From an uncultured Stenotrophomonas sp. (lineage in GTDB: Bacteria > Pseudomonadota > Gammaproteobacteria > Xanthomonadales > Xanthomonadaceae), in assembly GCA_913775725.1 (NCBI GenBank), contig CAJYNG010000011.1:124001-188000 (forward strand): DNA of 64,000 bases. Reading direction: 5' to 3'. This document shows positions 20,150-28,416 of this stretch, piece by piece. Under the pieces are notes generated by a model. The model saw only the letters and a list, made by a program, of their open reading frames with translations. It was not told the origin of the DNA and did not search any database. How positions within the stretch are numbered: the first letter of the stretch is position 1; every line of letters begins with the position of its first letter. Position numbers and translations under genes: made by a program.

Positions 20150-20908
20150 ATGCGCAGCGGCAATCCGGCTCTTTCCGAGTCGACCTTCCTCGACCTCGCC
20201 AGCGGCTCGGTGGTGACCAGCCCCGACCAGGCAATGACCCTCAACGGCACCGTCAACAAGACCGGCTTCCTGCTGCTGTTGACCGTGCTGACGGCCGCTT
20301 TCGCCTGGAACCAGACCATCGATGACTACGGCCAGGTCATGGCCGGAGCCAAGCTGTATGCCATGGGCGGCGCCATCGGCGGCCTGGTGCTGGCGCTGAT
20401 CACCGTCTTCAAGAAGGAATGGTCGCCGGTCACCGCGCCGATGTACGCGCTGGTGGAAGGCCTGTTCCTCGGCGCCATCTCGGCCGTGTTCAACGCCAAG
20501 TTCCCGGGCATCGTGTTCCAGGCCGTGCTGCTGACCTTCGGCACCCTGTTCGCGCTGCTGTTCGCGTACCGCAGCGGCCTGATCAAGGCCACCGAGAACT
20601 TCAAGCTGGGCGTGATCGCGGCCACTGGCGGCATCGCCCTGCTCTACCTGGCGTCGTTCGTGCTGGGCTTATTCAACATCAACGTGCCGGTGATCCATGA
20701 CTCCGGCTCGCTGGGCATCGCCTTCAGCCTGTTCGTGGTGGTCGTGGCCGCGCTGAATCTGGTGCTGGACTTCGACTTCATCGAGACCGGTGTCGCCCAG
20801 CGTGCACCGAAGTACATGGAGTGGTATGGCGCATTCGGCCTGATGGTGACCCTGGTCTGGCTGTACGTTGAGTTCCTGCGCCTGCTGTCGAAGATCCAGC
20901 AGCGCTGA
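20150..20908 (+). CDS. Bax inhibitor-1/YccA family membrane protein
   Basis: The 252-residue inner-membrane protein has about seven hydrophobic helices, from FLLLLTVLTAAFAW to FGLMVTLVWLYVEFLRLL. It has the BI-1 family signature ALNLVLDFDFIETGV with paired acidic residues near the last helices. YccA-type members interact with FtsH or act as pH-sensitive calcium leak channels in other bacteria; here the role is inferred. GGAGAACACGC precedes ATG 20150, supporting this start. The upstream neighbour is tRNA-Pro on the opposite strand; the gene ends in a bidirectional terminator. Confidence 0.88.
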   Translation: MRSGNPALSESTFLDLASGSVVTSPDQAMTLNGTVNKTGFLLLLTVLTAAFAWNQTIDDYGQVMAGAKLYAMGGAIGGLVLALITVFKKEWSPVTAPMYALVEGLFLGAISAVFNAKFPGIVFQAVLLTFGTLFALLFAYRSGLIKATENFKLGVIAATGGIALLYLASFVLGLFNINVPVIHDSGSLGIAFSLFVVVVAALNLVLDFDFIETGVAQRAPKYMEWYGAFGLMVTLVWLYVEFLRLLSKIQQR

Positions 20909-20930
20909 GTCGCAACATGCCATAGACGAC

Positions 20931-20957
20931 AAAGGGCGCCTCTCGTGGCGCCCTTTT
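20931..20957. terminator. Bidirectional intrinsic terminator
   Basis: AAAGGGCGCC and GGCGCCCTTT pair with T runs on both readings, between convergent BI-1 and TauE genes. Confidence 0.88.
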
Positions 20958-20968
20958 TCGTTCCTCCC

Positions 20969-21718
20969 TCAGCGCACCAGCAGCACCGGCAGCGACGACG
21001 CCAGCAACGCGATGCCTGACACGGTCAGCAGGCCCAGCACAACCTGCCGGAAGCGTGCCTCGCTGATGCCGATGTAGACCCGCGCACCCAGCAGAGTCGG
21101 CACCAGCATGGCCGGTGCCACGATGGCGAAGTACGGCAACATCTGCCGACTCACCAGGCCGCTGCCGACATACGTGGCCATGGTCACCGCCAGCATCGCC
21201 AGGTTGAAGTTCTGGATGACCGCACGCTGCTCGTCCTTGCCGAAGCCTCGCAGGGTGCTCCACAACGTCGGCACCGGCCCGGCAAAGCCGCCGATGCCAC
21301 TGAGCACGCCACCGGCCATGCCAGCGATCGCATCACCGATACGGCCGCCGACGCGGACCGGAGGCAACGAGCGCGCCATCAGCATCACCGGGCACCACAG
21401 CGCCAGGAAGCCACCCAGCAACGCCTTGAACCAGTCCATGTCCAGCTGCGGCAACACCATCACGCCCAGCGGAATGCCGGCCAGCCCGCCCAGCACGAAC
21501 GGCAGCAGCAGGCGCAGGTTGAATCCGCGGCGCACGGTGAACACCGCGACCAGCTGCCCGACCAGCGCACCAAACACCGACAGCGTCGCCGCCAGCCGTG
21601 GCTCCAGTCCCCACGCCCAGAACGACATCGCCACCATGCCAAAGGCGAAGCCGGACAGGCCCTGCACGAATCCGGCGACGATCGCGCCCAGCGCGACCAG
21701 CAGATACACCGACTCCAT
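20969..21718 (-). CDS. TauE/SafE family sulfite-exporter-like membrane protein
   Basis: The 249-residue protein has about eight predicted transmembrane segments in two repeats typical of TauE/SafE, with the glycine-rich family signatures GFVQGLSGFAFGMVAM and GGVLSGIGGFAGPVPTLW. Members export sulfite or sulfoacetate-type organosulfur anions, but specificity cannot be read from sequence. The ATG lies 25 bp from the end of the LysR gene, so the two may be cotranscribed and the regulator may control this transporter. Confidence 0.88.
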   Translation of the reverse strand: MESVYLLVALGAIVAGFVQGLSGFAFGMVAMSFWAWGLEPRLAATLSVFGALVGQLVAVFTVRRGFNLRLLLPFVLGGLAGIPLGVMVLPQLDMDWFKALLGGFLALWCPVMLMARSLPPVRVGGRIGDAIAGMAGGVLSGIGGFAGPVPTLWSTLRGFGKDEQRAVIQNFNLAMLAVTMATYVGSGLVSRQMLPYFAIVAPAMLVPTLLGARVYIGISEARFRQVVLGLLTVSGIALLASSLPVLLVR

Positions 21719-21743
21719 CACCACCTCGGTTGCTGTCGCGCGA

Positions 21744-22652
21744 CTACCCTGCCGCGCCCACCTGCGCAGCGTAGTGCGCCGCGAGGTGCTCGACCAGCGC
21801 GCGCACCTTCGGCGCCAGCGCCCGCGCATGCGGATACAGCGCGAAATAACGCCGCTGTCCTGCGTGCCAGGCGGGCAGCACACGGATCAGGCGGCCGGCG
21901 CGCAGGTCCTCCTGCACGGTCAGCGCAGTGAACAGGCTGATGCCCATGCCAGCCAGCGCGGCGGCGTAAAGCGCCGGCGTGGCGTCCACGCGCAGGCGCT
22001 GCCCCGCCTCGATGCTCGCGGTGGCGCCGCGCGGCCCTTGCAGCTGCCAGGGCGACATCGCCGCTGTAGGACTGAACCCCAGCAGCGTGTGCTGCGCGAG
22101 GTCCGAAGCCTGCCGGGGCAGACCGTGCTGTGCCAGATAGGCCGGTGCAGCGACCAGGATGCGCGGACAGCTGGCCAACTCGCGTGCGACCAGCTGGCTG
22201 TCCGGCAATGAAGCCGCAATGCGCAGCGCCAGGTCAAAGCCTCGGCCCACCACGTCGACCAGCTGATCATCCGCCGACAGGTCCAGCGTGACCTGCGGGC
22301 AGCGCTGCAGGAACGACGGCAGCCAATGCGGCAACTCCTGGCTGGCCACCACCTGCGGCACGCTGATCCGCACACTGCCGCTGGGTTGCGCCTGTCCGGC
22401 GCGGGCATGGTCGTCCGCGTCCTGCAGCCGGTCCAGCAGCGTTGCCGCCTCGCGGTAATAATCTCGCCCGGCCTCGGTCAATGACAGCCGACGGCTGTTG
22501 CGATCGAGCAGGCGCACCTGCAGGTGCTCTTCCAGCTGCCGCAGTTGCCGCGACATCGCCGAGTGGGTGGTGCCCAGGCGTTCGGCGGCCGCAGTGAAGC
22601 TGCCCGCATCGACGATGGCGCGCAGCGCACGCAGGGCGGCGAAGTGATCCAT
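21744..22652 (-). CDS. LysR-family transcriptional regulator
   Basis: The 302-residue protein has the N-terminal winged HTH of LysR proteins (LRAIVDAGSFTAAAERLG, then HSAMSRQLRQLEEHLQVRLL). A periplasmic-binding-fold effector domain follows (GSVRISVPQVVASQELPHWL to about residue 295), typical of the CrgA-like subgroup. The ATG at 22652 gives the usual start. It lies upstream of the TauE gene on the same strand and 53 bp after the isochorismatase-like gene, also leftward. Either neighbour could be a target. Confidence 0.9.
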   Translation of the reverse strand: MDHFAALRALRAIVDAGSFTAAAERLGTTHSAMSRQLRQLEEHLQVRLLDRNSRRLSLTEAGRDYYREAATLLDRLQDADDHARAGQAQPSGSVRISVPQVVASQELPHWLPSFLQRCPQVTLDLSADDQLVDVVGRGFDLALRIAASLPDSQLVARELASCPRILVAAPAYLAQHGLPRQASDLAQHTLLGFSPTAAMSPWQLQGPRGATASIEAGQRLRVDATPALYAAALAGMGISLFTALTVQEDLRAGRLIRVLPAWHAGQRRYFALYPHARALAPKVRALVEHLAAHYAAQVGAAG

Positions 22653-22705
22653 CGGCGGGCAGCTCCACGTGGCGGGGCCCACGGCATGCGGGCCCCGCCA
22701 GCTTA

Positions 22706-23449
22706 TCAAGCGCCGTCGCCGGCCTTGCGTACCGGCAGCGCCAGGATCGCGTCGGTGCTCATGACATCACCGAAAGCGTCTTCGATCTGCGCCAGCGAGG
22801 CGCCATGCAGTGCGCGATGATCGATGCGCTGGCCACCGGCCAGGTCCAGGTCGCGGCTTGCGCTGGCATCAGACGATACGATCACCCGGTAGCCGCGTGG
22901 AGCCGCCGCCGCGTCGCGCGCAGCACCGGCCACACAGGCATGGGTCTGCAGGCCGGTGACGATCAGCGTGTCGATACCGGCATCCTTCAGCACCGTGTCG
23001 AGCACCGCGGCCGAGCTGCCAGCGAACACGCTGACGTTGTCCTTCTGCACCACGGTCTCACCCTTGCGCGGCTGCAGGTCGCGATGGAAGGCGGCATTGA
23101 CGCTGCCTTGCGCGAACAGCGGTGCGCCGGCCGGCAACACGTGCTGCACATGGATCACGCGGATGCCGTGGGCATCGGCGAACTCGACCACCCGCTTGGC
23201 CTGGCGCAGTGCGGCCACGCCATCGGGAATGACCATGCGACCACCGGCGAAGCCCGGCGCGGCCTTGGCATCGAAGTACTCGTTCTGGAAGTCGATCACC
23301 AGCACGGCCGTCTTCGCCGCATCCAGCGAGGCCGCGACCGGCGTGCCTGCCATATGGCGGATGGTGGGATGGGCCGGCTCGGCAGCAGCGACCGGCGTAG
23401 TGGCAGCCATGCCGATCAGGCTGGCCAGGCCGAAGGCGGTGAGGTTCAT
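22706..23449 (-). CDS. Exported isochorismatase-like cysteine hydrolase
   Basis: The 247-residue protein starts with a signal peptide (MNLTAFGLASLIGMAATTPV, ending AAAEP) and continues with the isochorismatase-like fold: catalytic Asp in AVLVIDFQNEYF, a cis-peptide region VTGLQTHACVAG with the nucleophilic Cys, and a Lys in the VQKDNVSVF region. The fold covers nicotinamidases and N-carbamoyl or ureido hydrolases; the substrate is unknown. Periplasmic location is unusual for this family. The frame is open upstream through the SMAG dimer, so ATG 23449 is preferred. Confidence 0.85.
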   Translation of the reverse strand: MNLTAFGLASLIGMAATTPVAAAEPAHPTIRHMAGTPVAASLDAAKTAVLVIDFQNEYFDAKAAPGFAGGRMVIPDGVAALRQAKRVVEFADAHGIRVIHVQHVLPAGAPLFAQGSVNAAFHRDLQPRKGETVVQKDNVSVFAGSSAAVLDTVLKDAGIDTLIVTGLQTHACVAGAARDAAAAPRGYRVIVSSDASASRDLDLAGGQRIDHRALHGASLAQIEDAFGDVMSTDAILALPVRKAGDGA

Positions 23450-23551
23450 GGTGCGGATTCCTGCGCGGTGGATGTGAGGCACAGGATGCAGAGCGATTGG
23501 CGCACGAACCAGCCATGTAACGGCACATGATCTGTGCGACATCAGCACAGA

Positions 23552-23642
23552 CCGCTTTTGTAGAGTCGAGCCATGCTCGACTGCTTTTCTGCGGGTGCCC
23601 AAACGAAGAGCAGTCGAGCATGGCTCGACTCTACAAAAGCGG
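23552..23642. repeat. SMAG dimer: perfect 33-bp inverted repeat
   Basis: Arms 23552-23584 and 23610-23642 are exact reverse complements, each containing a full SMAG unit (GTAGAGTCGAGCCATGCTCG). The loop is 25 bp. It sits between the hydrolase gene leader and icd and could fold as one long hairpin in either strand. Confidence 0.85.
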
Positions 23643-23704
23643 AACAACGCAACGGGGCGCCCGAAGGCGCCCCGCTGTGGATCCAACCGAGGTCTGTCGG
23701 CCGC

Positions 23705-24709
23705 TTACAGGCGGCTGGCGATGGCCTGGGCAAAGCTCATGGTGGTGCCGGTACCGCCCAGGTCGCCGGTCAGCGAATCCTTGGCTTCCATGGTCGCCAC
23801 GATGGCCTTGCGCAGGCGCTCGGCGTTTTCCGGCTGGCCGACATGGTCCAGCATCTGCGCGGCGGCCAGCAGCAGCGCGCACGGATTGGCCTTGCCCTGG
23901 CCGGCAATGTCCGGCGCGGTGCCGTGCACGGCTTCGAAGATCGCCGCGTCCTTGCCGATGTTGGCACCCGGGGCCAGGCCCAGGCCGCCGACGAGGCCGG
24001 CGCACAGGTCGGAGATGATGTCGCCGAACAGGTTGGTGGTGACGATCACGTCGAACTGTTCCGGACGCATCACCAGCTGCATGCAGCAGTTGTCGACGAT
24101 CATTTCCTGGAATTCGATTTCCGGGTACTGCGCGGCCACTTCACGGGCGACATTCAGGAACAGGCCCGAGGTCGACTTGATGATGTTGGCCTTGTGCACG
24201 GCGGTGACCTTCTTGCGGCCGGTGCTCTTGGCCAGCTCGAAGGCGTAGCGCACGATGCGCTCGGAGCCCTTGCGGGTGATGCGCGTGCCGGAGAAGGCGG
24301 TCTCGCCGTCGGCCGAAACTTCCTGGCCTTCGGCCAGGTACGCACCTTCGGTGTTCTCACGAACGGTGATCAGGTCGACGTTGTCGAAACGCGACTTGGT
24401 GTTCGGGAAGGTGTGGGCCGGACGCACGTTGGCGTACAGGTCGAAGTGGCGGCGCAGGCTGACGTTGATCGAGGTGAAGCCACCACCGACCGGGGTGGTC
24501 AGCGGGCTCTTCAGCGCAACCTTGTTGCGCGCGATCGATTCCAGGGTCACCGCCGGCATCAGGTCGCCGTGCTTTTCCAGGGCCACCAGGCCGGCGTCGG
24601 CGTCTTCGTACTCCAGGCCAGTCTTGAGCTGGTCGAGCACGAAGAGGGTGGCGTCCATGATTTCCGGGCCAATGCCGTCGCCGCGGATGACCGTAATTTT
24701 CTGCGTCAT
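23705..24709 (-). CDS. icd: Isocitrate dehydrogenase, NAD-dependent type
   Basis: The TCA-cycle enzyme decarboxylates isocitrate to 2-oxoglutarate. The 334-residue protein is a beta-decarboxylating dehydrogenase with IRGDGIGPEIM, substrate arginines in NVSLRRHFDLYANVRPAHT, and NLFGDIISDLCAGLVGGLGL with the metal aspartates. At the cofactor site it reads HGTAPDIAG: Asp267-Ile268 replace the Lys-Tyr pair of the E. coli NADP enzyme, the known signature for NAD use. The short length also fits the Xanthomonas NAD-IDH type and not the 400-residue NADP enzyme. Isopropylmalate or homoisocitrate dehydrogenase activity is less likely. Confidence 0.88.
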   Translation of the reverse strand: MTQKITVIRGDGIGPEIMDATLFVLDQLKTGLEYEDADAGLVALEKHGDLMPAVTLESIARNKVALKSPLTTPVGGGFTSINVSLRRHFDLYANVRPAHTFPNTKSRFDNVDLITVRENTEGAYLAEGQEVSADGETAFSGTRITRKGSERIVRYAFELAKSTGRKKVTAVHKANIIKSTSGLFLNVAREVAAQYPEIEFQEMIVDNCCMQLVMRPEQFDVIVTTNLFGDIISDLCAGLVGGLGLAPGANIGKDAAIFEAVHGTAPDIAGQGKANPCALLLAAAQMLDHVGQPENAERLRKAIVATMEAKDSLTGDLGGTGTTMSFAQAIASRL

Positions 24710-24785
24710 TGATCGATGTTCCGAACAGGGGGAAAAACGCCGTCCGGACGTGCCCGGAAACGCCGGCGCAAAGGAAGTTTCACCC

Positions 24786-24856
24786 GCAATTATGCCTTAG
24801 CCGGGCCCGGCTACCCAAGTAGACCATGGTCCTGACCCCGGCAAAGGCATAATTGC
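24786..24856. repeat. 13-bp perfect inverted repeat upstream of icd
   Basis: GCAATTATGCCTT and AAGGCATAATTGC, 45 bp apart. These are AT-richer than the surroundings. They could be a paired operator or promoter-associated element; not identified. Confidence 0.5.
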
Positions 24857-24952
24857 CCGCGCATTTCTCCTCTACCCCCGCCTGTCGGCGCGCCCCTTCA
24901 ACAAGAAGGGGCTCCTGGACTGTTGGATTGCGGGGAAGGCCCCCTTGCAGGT

Positions 24953-25030
24953 CCGGTAGTGCCGGCCGCTGGCCGGCAACCTCGGCCATGTGGGGTTCAG
25001 GAAATGCCGGCCAGCGGCCGGCACTTCCGG
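24953..25030. repeat. SMAG dimer (TGCCGGCC type)
   Basis: Arms 24953-24978 and 25005-25030 are complementary with one mismatch; each holds a GTAG-type end next to TGCCGGCCGCTGGCCGGCA or its complement. Confidence 0.75.
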
Positions 25031-25035
25031 AGCAC

Positions 25036-25428
25036 TCAGTGCTCGTGCGCTTCCGGGGCGGCTGCGCCGCCTTCAAGCTGGTCGAGGAAGTCGACCGCGC
25101 GGCGGAGGTGCGGGATCACAATCGAGCCGCCGACCACCAGTCCGACCGAGAAGGTCTCGAAGAACTCCTCGCGGGTCACCCCGGCGTCCTTGCACTGGGC
25201 CACGTGGTAGCTGATGCAGTCGTCGCAGCGCAGCACCATCGAAGCCACCAGGCCCAGCAGCTCCTTGGTCTTCACGTCCAGCGCGCCGGCCTGGTAGGTC
25301 TGCGTATCCAGCGCGAAGAAGCGGCGCACCACCTGGTTCGGCTCACCCAGGATCCGCTCGTTCATGCGCTTGCGGAACTCGGTGAACTCGGCGATGCGAT
25401 CCTTGCTGCCGTCGTCGGCCGCGCTCAT
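25036..25428 (-). CDS. Carboxymuconolactone decarboxylase (AhpD-like) family protein
   Basis: The 130-residue all-helical protein has the AhpD-type redox motif LRCDDCISYHVAQC, a CxxC followed by a conserved His three residues later, near residue 63. AhpD-like members act in peroxide reduction or as thiol-disulfide carriers, so a redox role is more probable than true decarboxylation. Its ATG overlaps the TGA of grxC by 4 bp, which supports a shared thiol-redox function and coupled translation. Confidence 0.85.
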   Translation of the reverse strand: MSAADDGSKDRIAEFTEFRKRMNERILGEPNQVVRRFFALDTQTYQAGALDVKTKELLGLVASMVLRCDDCISYHVAQCKDAGVTREEFFETFSVGLVVGGSIVIPHLRRAVDFLDQLEGGAAAPEAHEH

Positions 25429-25715
25429 GCCTGGCCCTGCCCGGCCAGCAGCGGCTCGAGCTTGCCTTCACGGTGCAGGGCCATCATGTCGTCGTAACCG
25501 CCCACGTGGACGTCGCCGACGAAGATCTGCGGCACGCTGGTGCGGCGGGTCAGCGCCATCATCTTCTCGCGCTCGGCCGGGTCCAGGTCGATGCGGACCT
25601 CGGTCCACTGCTGGCCCTTGCTCTTCAGGAAGTTCTTGGCGGCCACGCAGTACGGGCAGACGGCGGTGGAATAGATGGTGATGGCGGGGGCACCGCCGGC
25701 GGTCTGGGCTGTCAC
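25425..25715 (-). CDS. grxC: Glutaredoxin 3
   Basis: The 96-residue thioredoxin-fold protein has the glutaredoxin dithiol site TAVCPYCVAAKNFLK, the cis-Pro TSVPQIFVGDVHVGGYDD signature, and a C-terminal helix. It reduces glutathione-mixed disulfides in the cytosol. I chose the GTG at 25715 (VTAQTAGGAPAITIYST) because GGAG lies six bases upstream; an ATG at 25790 would add residues unlike the family. It is followed by the AhpD-like gene in a 4-bp overlap. Confidence 0.92.
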   Translation of the reverse strand: MTAQTAGGAPAITIYSTAVCPYCVAAKNFLKSKGQQWTEVRIDLDPAEREKMMALTRRTSVPQIFVGDVHVGGYDDMMALHREGKLEPLLAGQGQA

Positions 25716-25803
25716 GGGAAACTCCACGATGGATCGACGGTCCACATATGGTACCGGTGCGCTGGAAATTCCACGCCACGGCCGCAACACTGTGGATTAA
25801 CGA

Positions 25804-27504
25804 ATGGTTGCCCCCTGCCCTGCCACGCTTGGCGCGCCCCGCCCGAGGACCTCCTGCTTGCGAGCCCTGCTGCTGACTACCGCCGTCACCCTGGCCCTGG
25901 CCATGCCGCTGGCCCAGGCCCAGGAGAAGCTGCCCGACATCGGCTCGTCGGCCGGCGAGCTGCTGACCCCGGCCCGGCAGGCCGAATACGGCGCGATGAT
26001 GCTGCGCGAGCTGCGCAATTACGGCTACCTGCTGGACGATCCGCTGGTCAACGACTGGCTGCAGACCATGGGCACCCGGCTCGGCTCCAACAGTGACCAG
26101 CCGCGGCAGCCGTACACCTTCTTCGTGATGAAGGACCGCCAGATCAACGCCTTCGCCACGCTGGGCGGCTACATCGGGGTCAATGCCGGCCTGGTGCTGA
26201 CCGCCGAGCGCGAGGACGAGGTGGCCGCAGTGCTGTCCCACGAAATCGCCCACGTCACCCAGCAGCACGTACTGCGCGGGGTCGAGCGCGCCCAGCGCGA
26301 CCAGATCCCGATCCTGCTCGGCATGCTGGCGGCGGTGGTGGCCGCGCAGGCCAGCAACAGCACCTCCTCCGGCAACGCGACGATGGCCGCGATCAGCTCC
26401 GGCATGGGCCTGATGCAGCAGCGGCAGATCAATTACACCCGCTCCAACGAGTCCGAGGCCGACCGCCTCGGCATACGCACTCTGTCGCGCAGTGGCTACG
26501 ACGTGGATGCCATGGCCGGCTTCTTCGAGCGGATGGCATCGGCGATGCGCGGCAACGAGGGCGGCTACAGCGTGCCCGAGTTCCTGCGCACCCATCCGGT
26601 CAACATCACCCGCATCAGCGAGGCCAAGGCCCGTGCCGAGCAGATGAAGAAGGACACGGTGCTGCTGACCACCACCACCCCCAGTGGCGAGCGCAGGGAG
26701 CGGGTCGATCCGGCCGACCCGAGCCTGGCCGAGCCGATGCTGCGCGGAAACAACCCGCTGCTGCCCAGCAGCGTGCTGCGCATTCCGATGGGCCAGCTTG
26801 CCCGCGGCGCCAGCGGCGACTTCGACTGGGCGCGCGAGCGCCTGCGCGTGCTCAGCGCGGACTCCACCCCCGAGCTGGAACGCGAGTATGCCGATCTGGC
26901 CAAGCGGCAGAAGGATGGCCTGAACGACGCCCAGCGCTATGGCCAGGCGTTGGCCGTGATGCGCGGCGGTCGTGCCGGCGCCACCCAGGCCCGGCAGACC
27001 CTGGCGGGCCTGCTGCAGACCCGACCGGACAACCTGTGGCTGGCGCTGGGCCTGGGCGAGGCCGAATCACGCGCAGGCCAGGCCGCCCAGGCCAACAACC
27101 GCTTCGAGCAGTTGCTGCGCGAGCACCCCAACAGCCGTCCGGTGGCACTGACCTATGCCGAGATCCTGAACGAACAGGGCAGCCGCGAGGCTGGCCAGCG
27201 CGCGCAGGCGATGCTGCGGCCGCTGCTGTCGCAAAGTGGTAACGATCCGGTCTTCCAGCAGCGGTACGCCCGCGCCAGCGAACTGGCCGGTGACAGCGTG
27301 CGCGCCAGCGAGGCCTATGCCGAGGCGGCCTTCCTCAGCGGCCGCCCGGAACAATCGCTGATGCAGCTGCAGGCGCTCAAGCGCAACCCGGCACTGGACT
27401 ATGTCGGCCGGGCCCGGGTGGACGCACGCATCGAAGCGATCACCCCCACCGTGCTGGAGCTGCGCCGCCAGGGCGTGCAGGACCCGGATCTGGATCGCCG
27501 CTGA
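25804..27504 (+). CDS. bepA: M48 periplasmic metalloprotease/chaperone with TPR (BepA-like)
   Basis: BepA-type proteins work in the periplasm on LptD and BAM assembly. The protein has a signal peptide (ALLLTTAVTLALAMPLAQAQ), an M48 zinc protease domain with HEIAH at residues 146-150 and the third ligand in ESEADRLG, and then a C-terminal half of TPR-like helical repeats (QARQTLAGLLQTRPDNLWLA; AEILNEQGSREAGQRAQAML). The start is uncertain: TTG 25858, preceded by GAGGA and opening directly into the signal peptide, is at least as good as ATG 25804. Divergent from grxC. Confidence 0.88.
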   Translation: MVAPCPATLGAPRPRTSCLRALLLTTAVTLALAMPLAQAQEKLPDIGSSAGELLTPARQAEYGAMMLRELRNYGYLLDDPLVNDWLQTMGTRLGSNSDQPRQPYTFFVMKDRQINAFATLGGYIGVNAGLVLTAEREDEVAAVLSHEIAHVTQQHVLRGVERAQRDQIPILLGMLAAVVAAQASNSTSSGNATMAAISSGMGLMQQRQINYTRSNESEADRLGIRTLSRSGYDVDAMAGFFERMASAMRGNEGGYSVPEFLRTHPVNITRISEAKARAEQMKKDTVLLTTTTPSGERRERVDPADPSLAEPMLRGNNPLLPSSVLRIPMGQLARGASGDFDWARERLRVLSADSTPELEREYADLAKRQKDGLNDAQRYGQALAVMRGGRAGATQARQTLAGLLQTRPDNLWLALGLGEAESRAGQAAQANNRFEQLLREHPNSRPVALTYAEILNEQGSREAGQRAQAMLRPLLSQSGNDPVFQQRYARASELAGDSVRASEAYAEAAFLSGRPEQSLMQLQALKRNPALDYVGRARVDARIEAITPTVLELRRQGVQDPDLDRR

Positions 27505-27550
27505 GCGCTGCATGACCGGTCGATGGCAATCCAGGCCGGTTCCGGCCCGG

Positions 27551-27568
27551 TAGTCACAAACATGTCAT
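27551..27568 (+). promoter_or_regulatory. Candidate Pho box before phoB
   Basis: TAGTCACAAACATGTCAT resembles the Pho box, two direct TGTCAT-like 7-mers 11 bp apart with an A-rich spacer. It lies about 53 bp before the phoB start, as expected for PhoB autoregulation. Confidence 0.55.
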
Positions 27569-27620
27569 CAAACCGTAGTCTACTGGCACCACTCCAGTAA
27601 CCGAGCCCTACGGTGTCCTC

Positions 27621-28310
27621 GTGCAGAAACGCATCCTGATCGTCGATGACGAGCCCGCGATCCGTGAAATGGTCGCCTTCGCCCTTCGCAAGGGCGATTA
27701 CGAACCGGTCCACGCCGGCGACGCCCGTGAGGCCCAGACCGCCATCGCCGATCGCGTCCCCGACCTGATCCTGCTGGACTGGATGCTGCCCGGCACCAGT
27801 GGTCTGGATCTGGCCCGCCGCTGGCGCAAGGAAACGCTGACCCGCGAAGTGCCGATCATCATGCTCACCGCCCGCGGCGAAGAGAACGACCGCGTCGGTG
27901 GCCTTGAAGCCGGCGTCGATGACTATGTGGTCAAGCCGTTCTCGGCGCGCGAACTGCTGGCCCGCATCCGTGCGGTCATGCGCCGCGCCCGCGAGGACGA
28001 CGAGGACGGCAGCGTGGCGGTCGGCCCGATCCGCATCGACGGCGCCGCGCATCGCGTGTTCGCCAACGACCAGCCGGTGCCGATCGGCCCCACCGAGTAC
28101 CGCCTGCTGCACTTCTTCATGACCCACCCGGAGCGCGTCTACACCCGCGCCCAGCTGCTGGACCATGTGTGGGGCGGCAGCGTGTACGTGGAGGAACGCA
28201 CCATCGACGTGCACATCCGCCGCCTGCGCAAAACGCTGGAACCGTTCAACGCCGAAAACATGGTGCAGACCGTGCGCGGCGCCGGCTACCGCTTCTCCAC
28301 TGCCACCTGA
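27621..28310 (+). CDS. phoB: Phosphate regulon response regulator
   Basis: PhoB activates phosphate-starvation genes when phosphorylated by PhoR. The 229-residue protein has a receiver domain with acidic pocket D9-D10, phospho-acceptor Asp53 (LILLDWMLPGTSG), Thr in IMLTARGEE and Lys in YVVKPFSARELLARI. An OmpR-type winged helix with recognition helix YVEERTIDVHIRRLRKTLEP follows. The start codon is GTG. It is 106 bp upstream of phoR; the gap carries a GC-rich hairpin that may lower phoR expression relative to phoB. Confidence 0.95.
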   Translation: MQKRILIVDDEPAIREMVAFALRKGDYEPVHAGDAREAQTAIADRVPDLILLDWMLPGTSGLDLARRWRKETLTREVPIIMLTARGEENDRVGGLEAGVDDYVVKPFSARELLARIRAVMRRAREDDEDGSVAVGPIRIDGAAHRVFANDQPVPIGPTEYRLLHFFMTHPERVYTRAQLLDHVWGGSVYVEERTIDVHIRRLRKTLEPFNAENMVQTVRGAGYRFSTAT

Positions 28311-28416
28311 GTCTCGTCGTGCCGGCGCCACGCACCCGCGGGTGCCGGCGCCGGCAACTCTGCTATAACCCTCGGTTCACCCCAGTGAACCGCCGCACCT
28401 CAACGACGAGATCGCA

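Larger units (their letters stand above)
24710..25035. other. Gene-free spacer with inverted repeats
   Basis: No gene is supported. The icd promoter should lie here, reading leftward. A perfect 13-bp inverted repeat (GCAATTATGCCTT at 24786-24798 and its complement at 24844-24856) and a SMAG dimer at 24953-25030 are the only structure seen. Confidence 0.6.
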
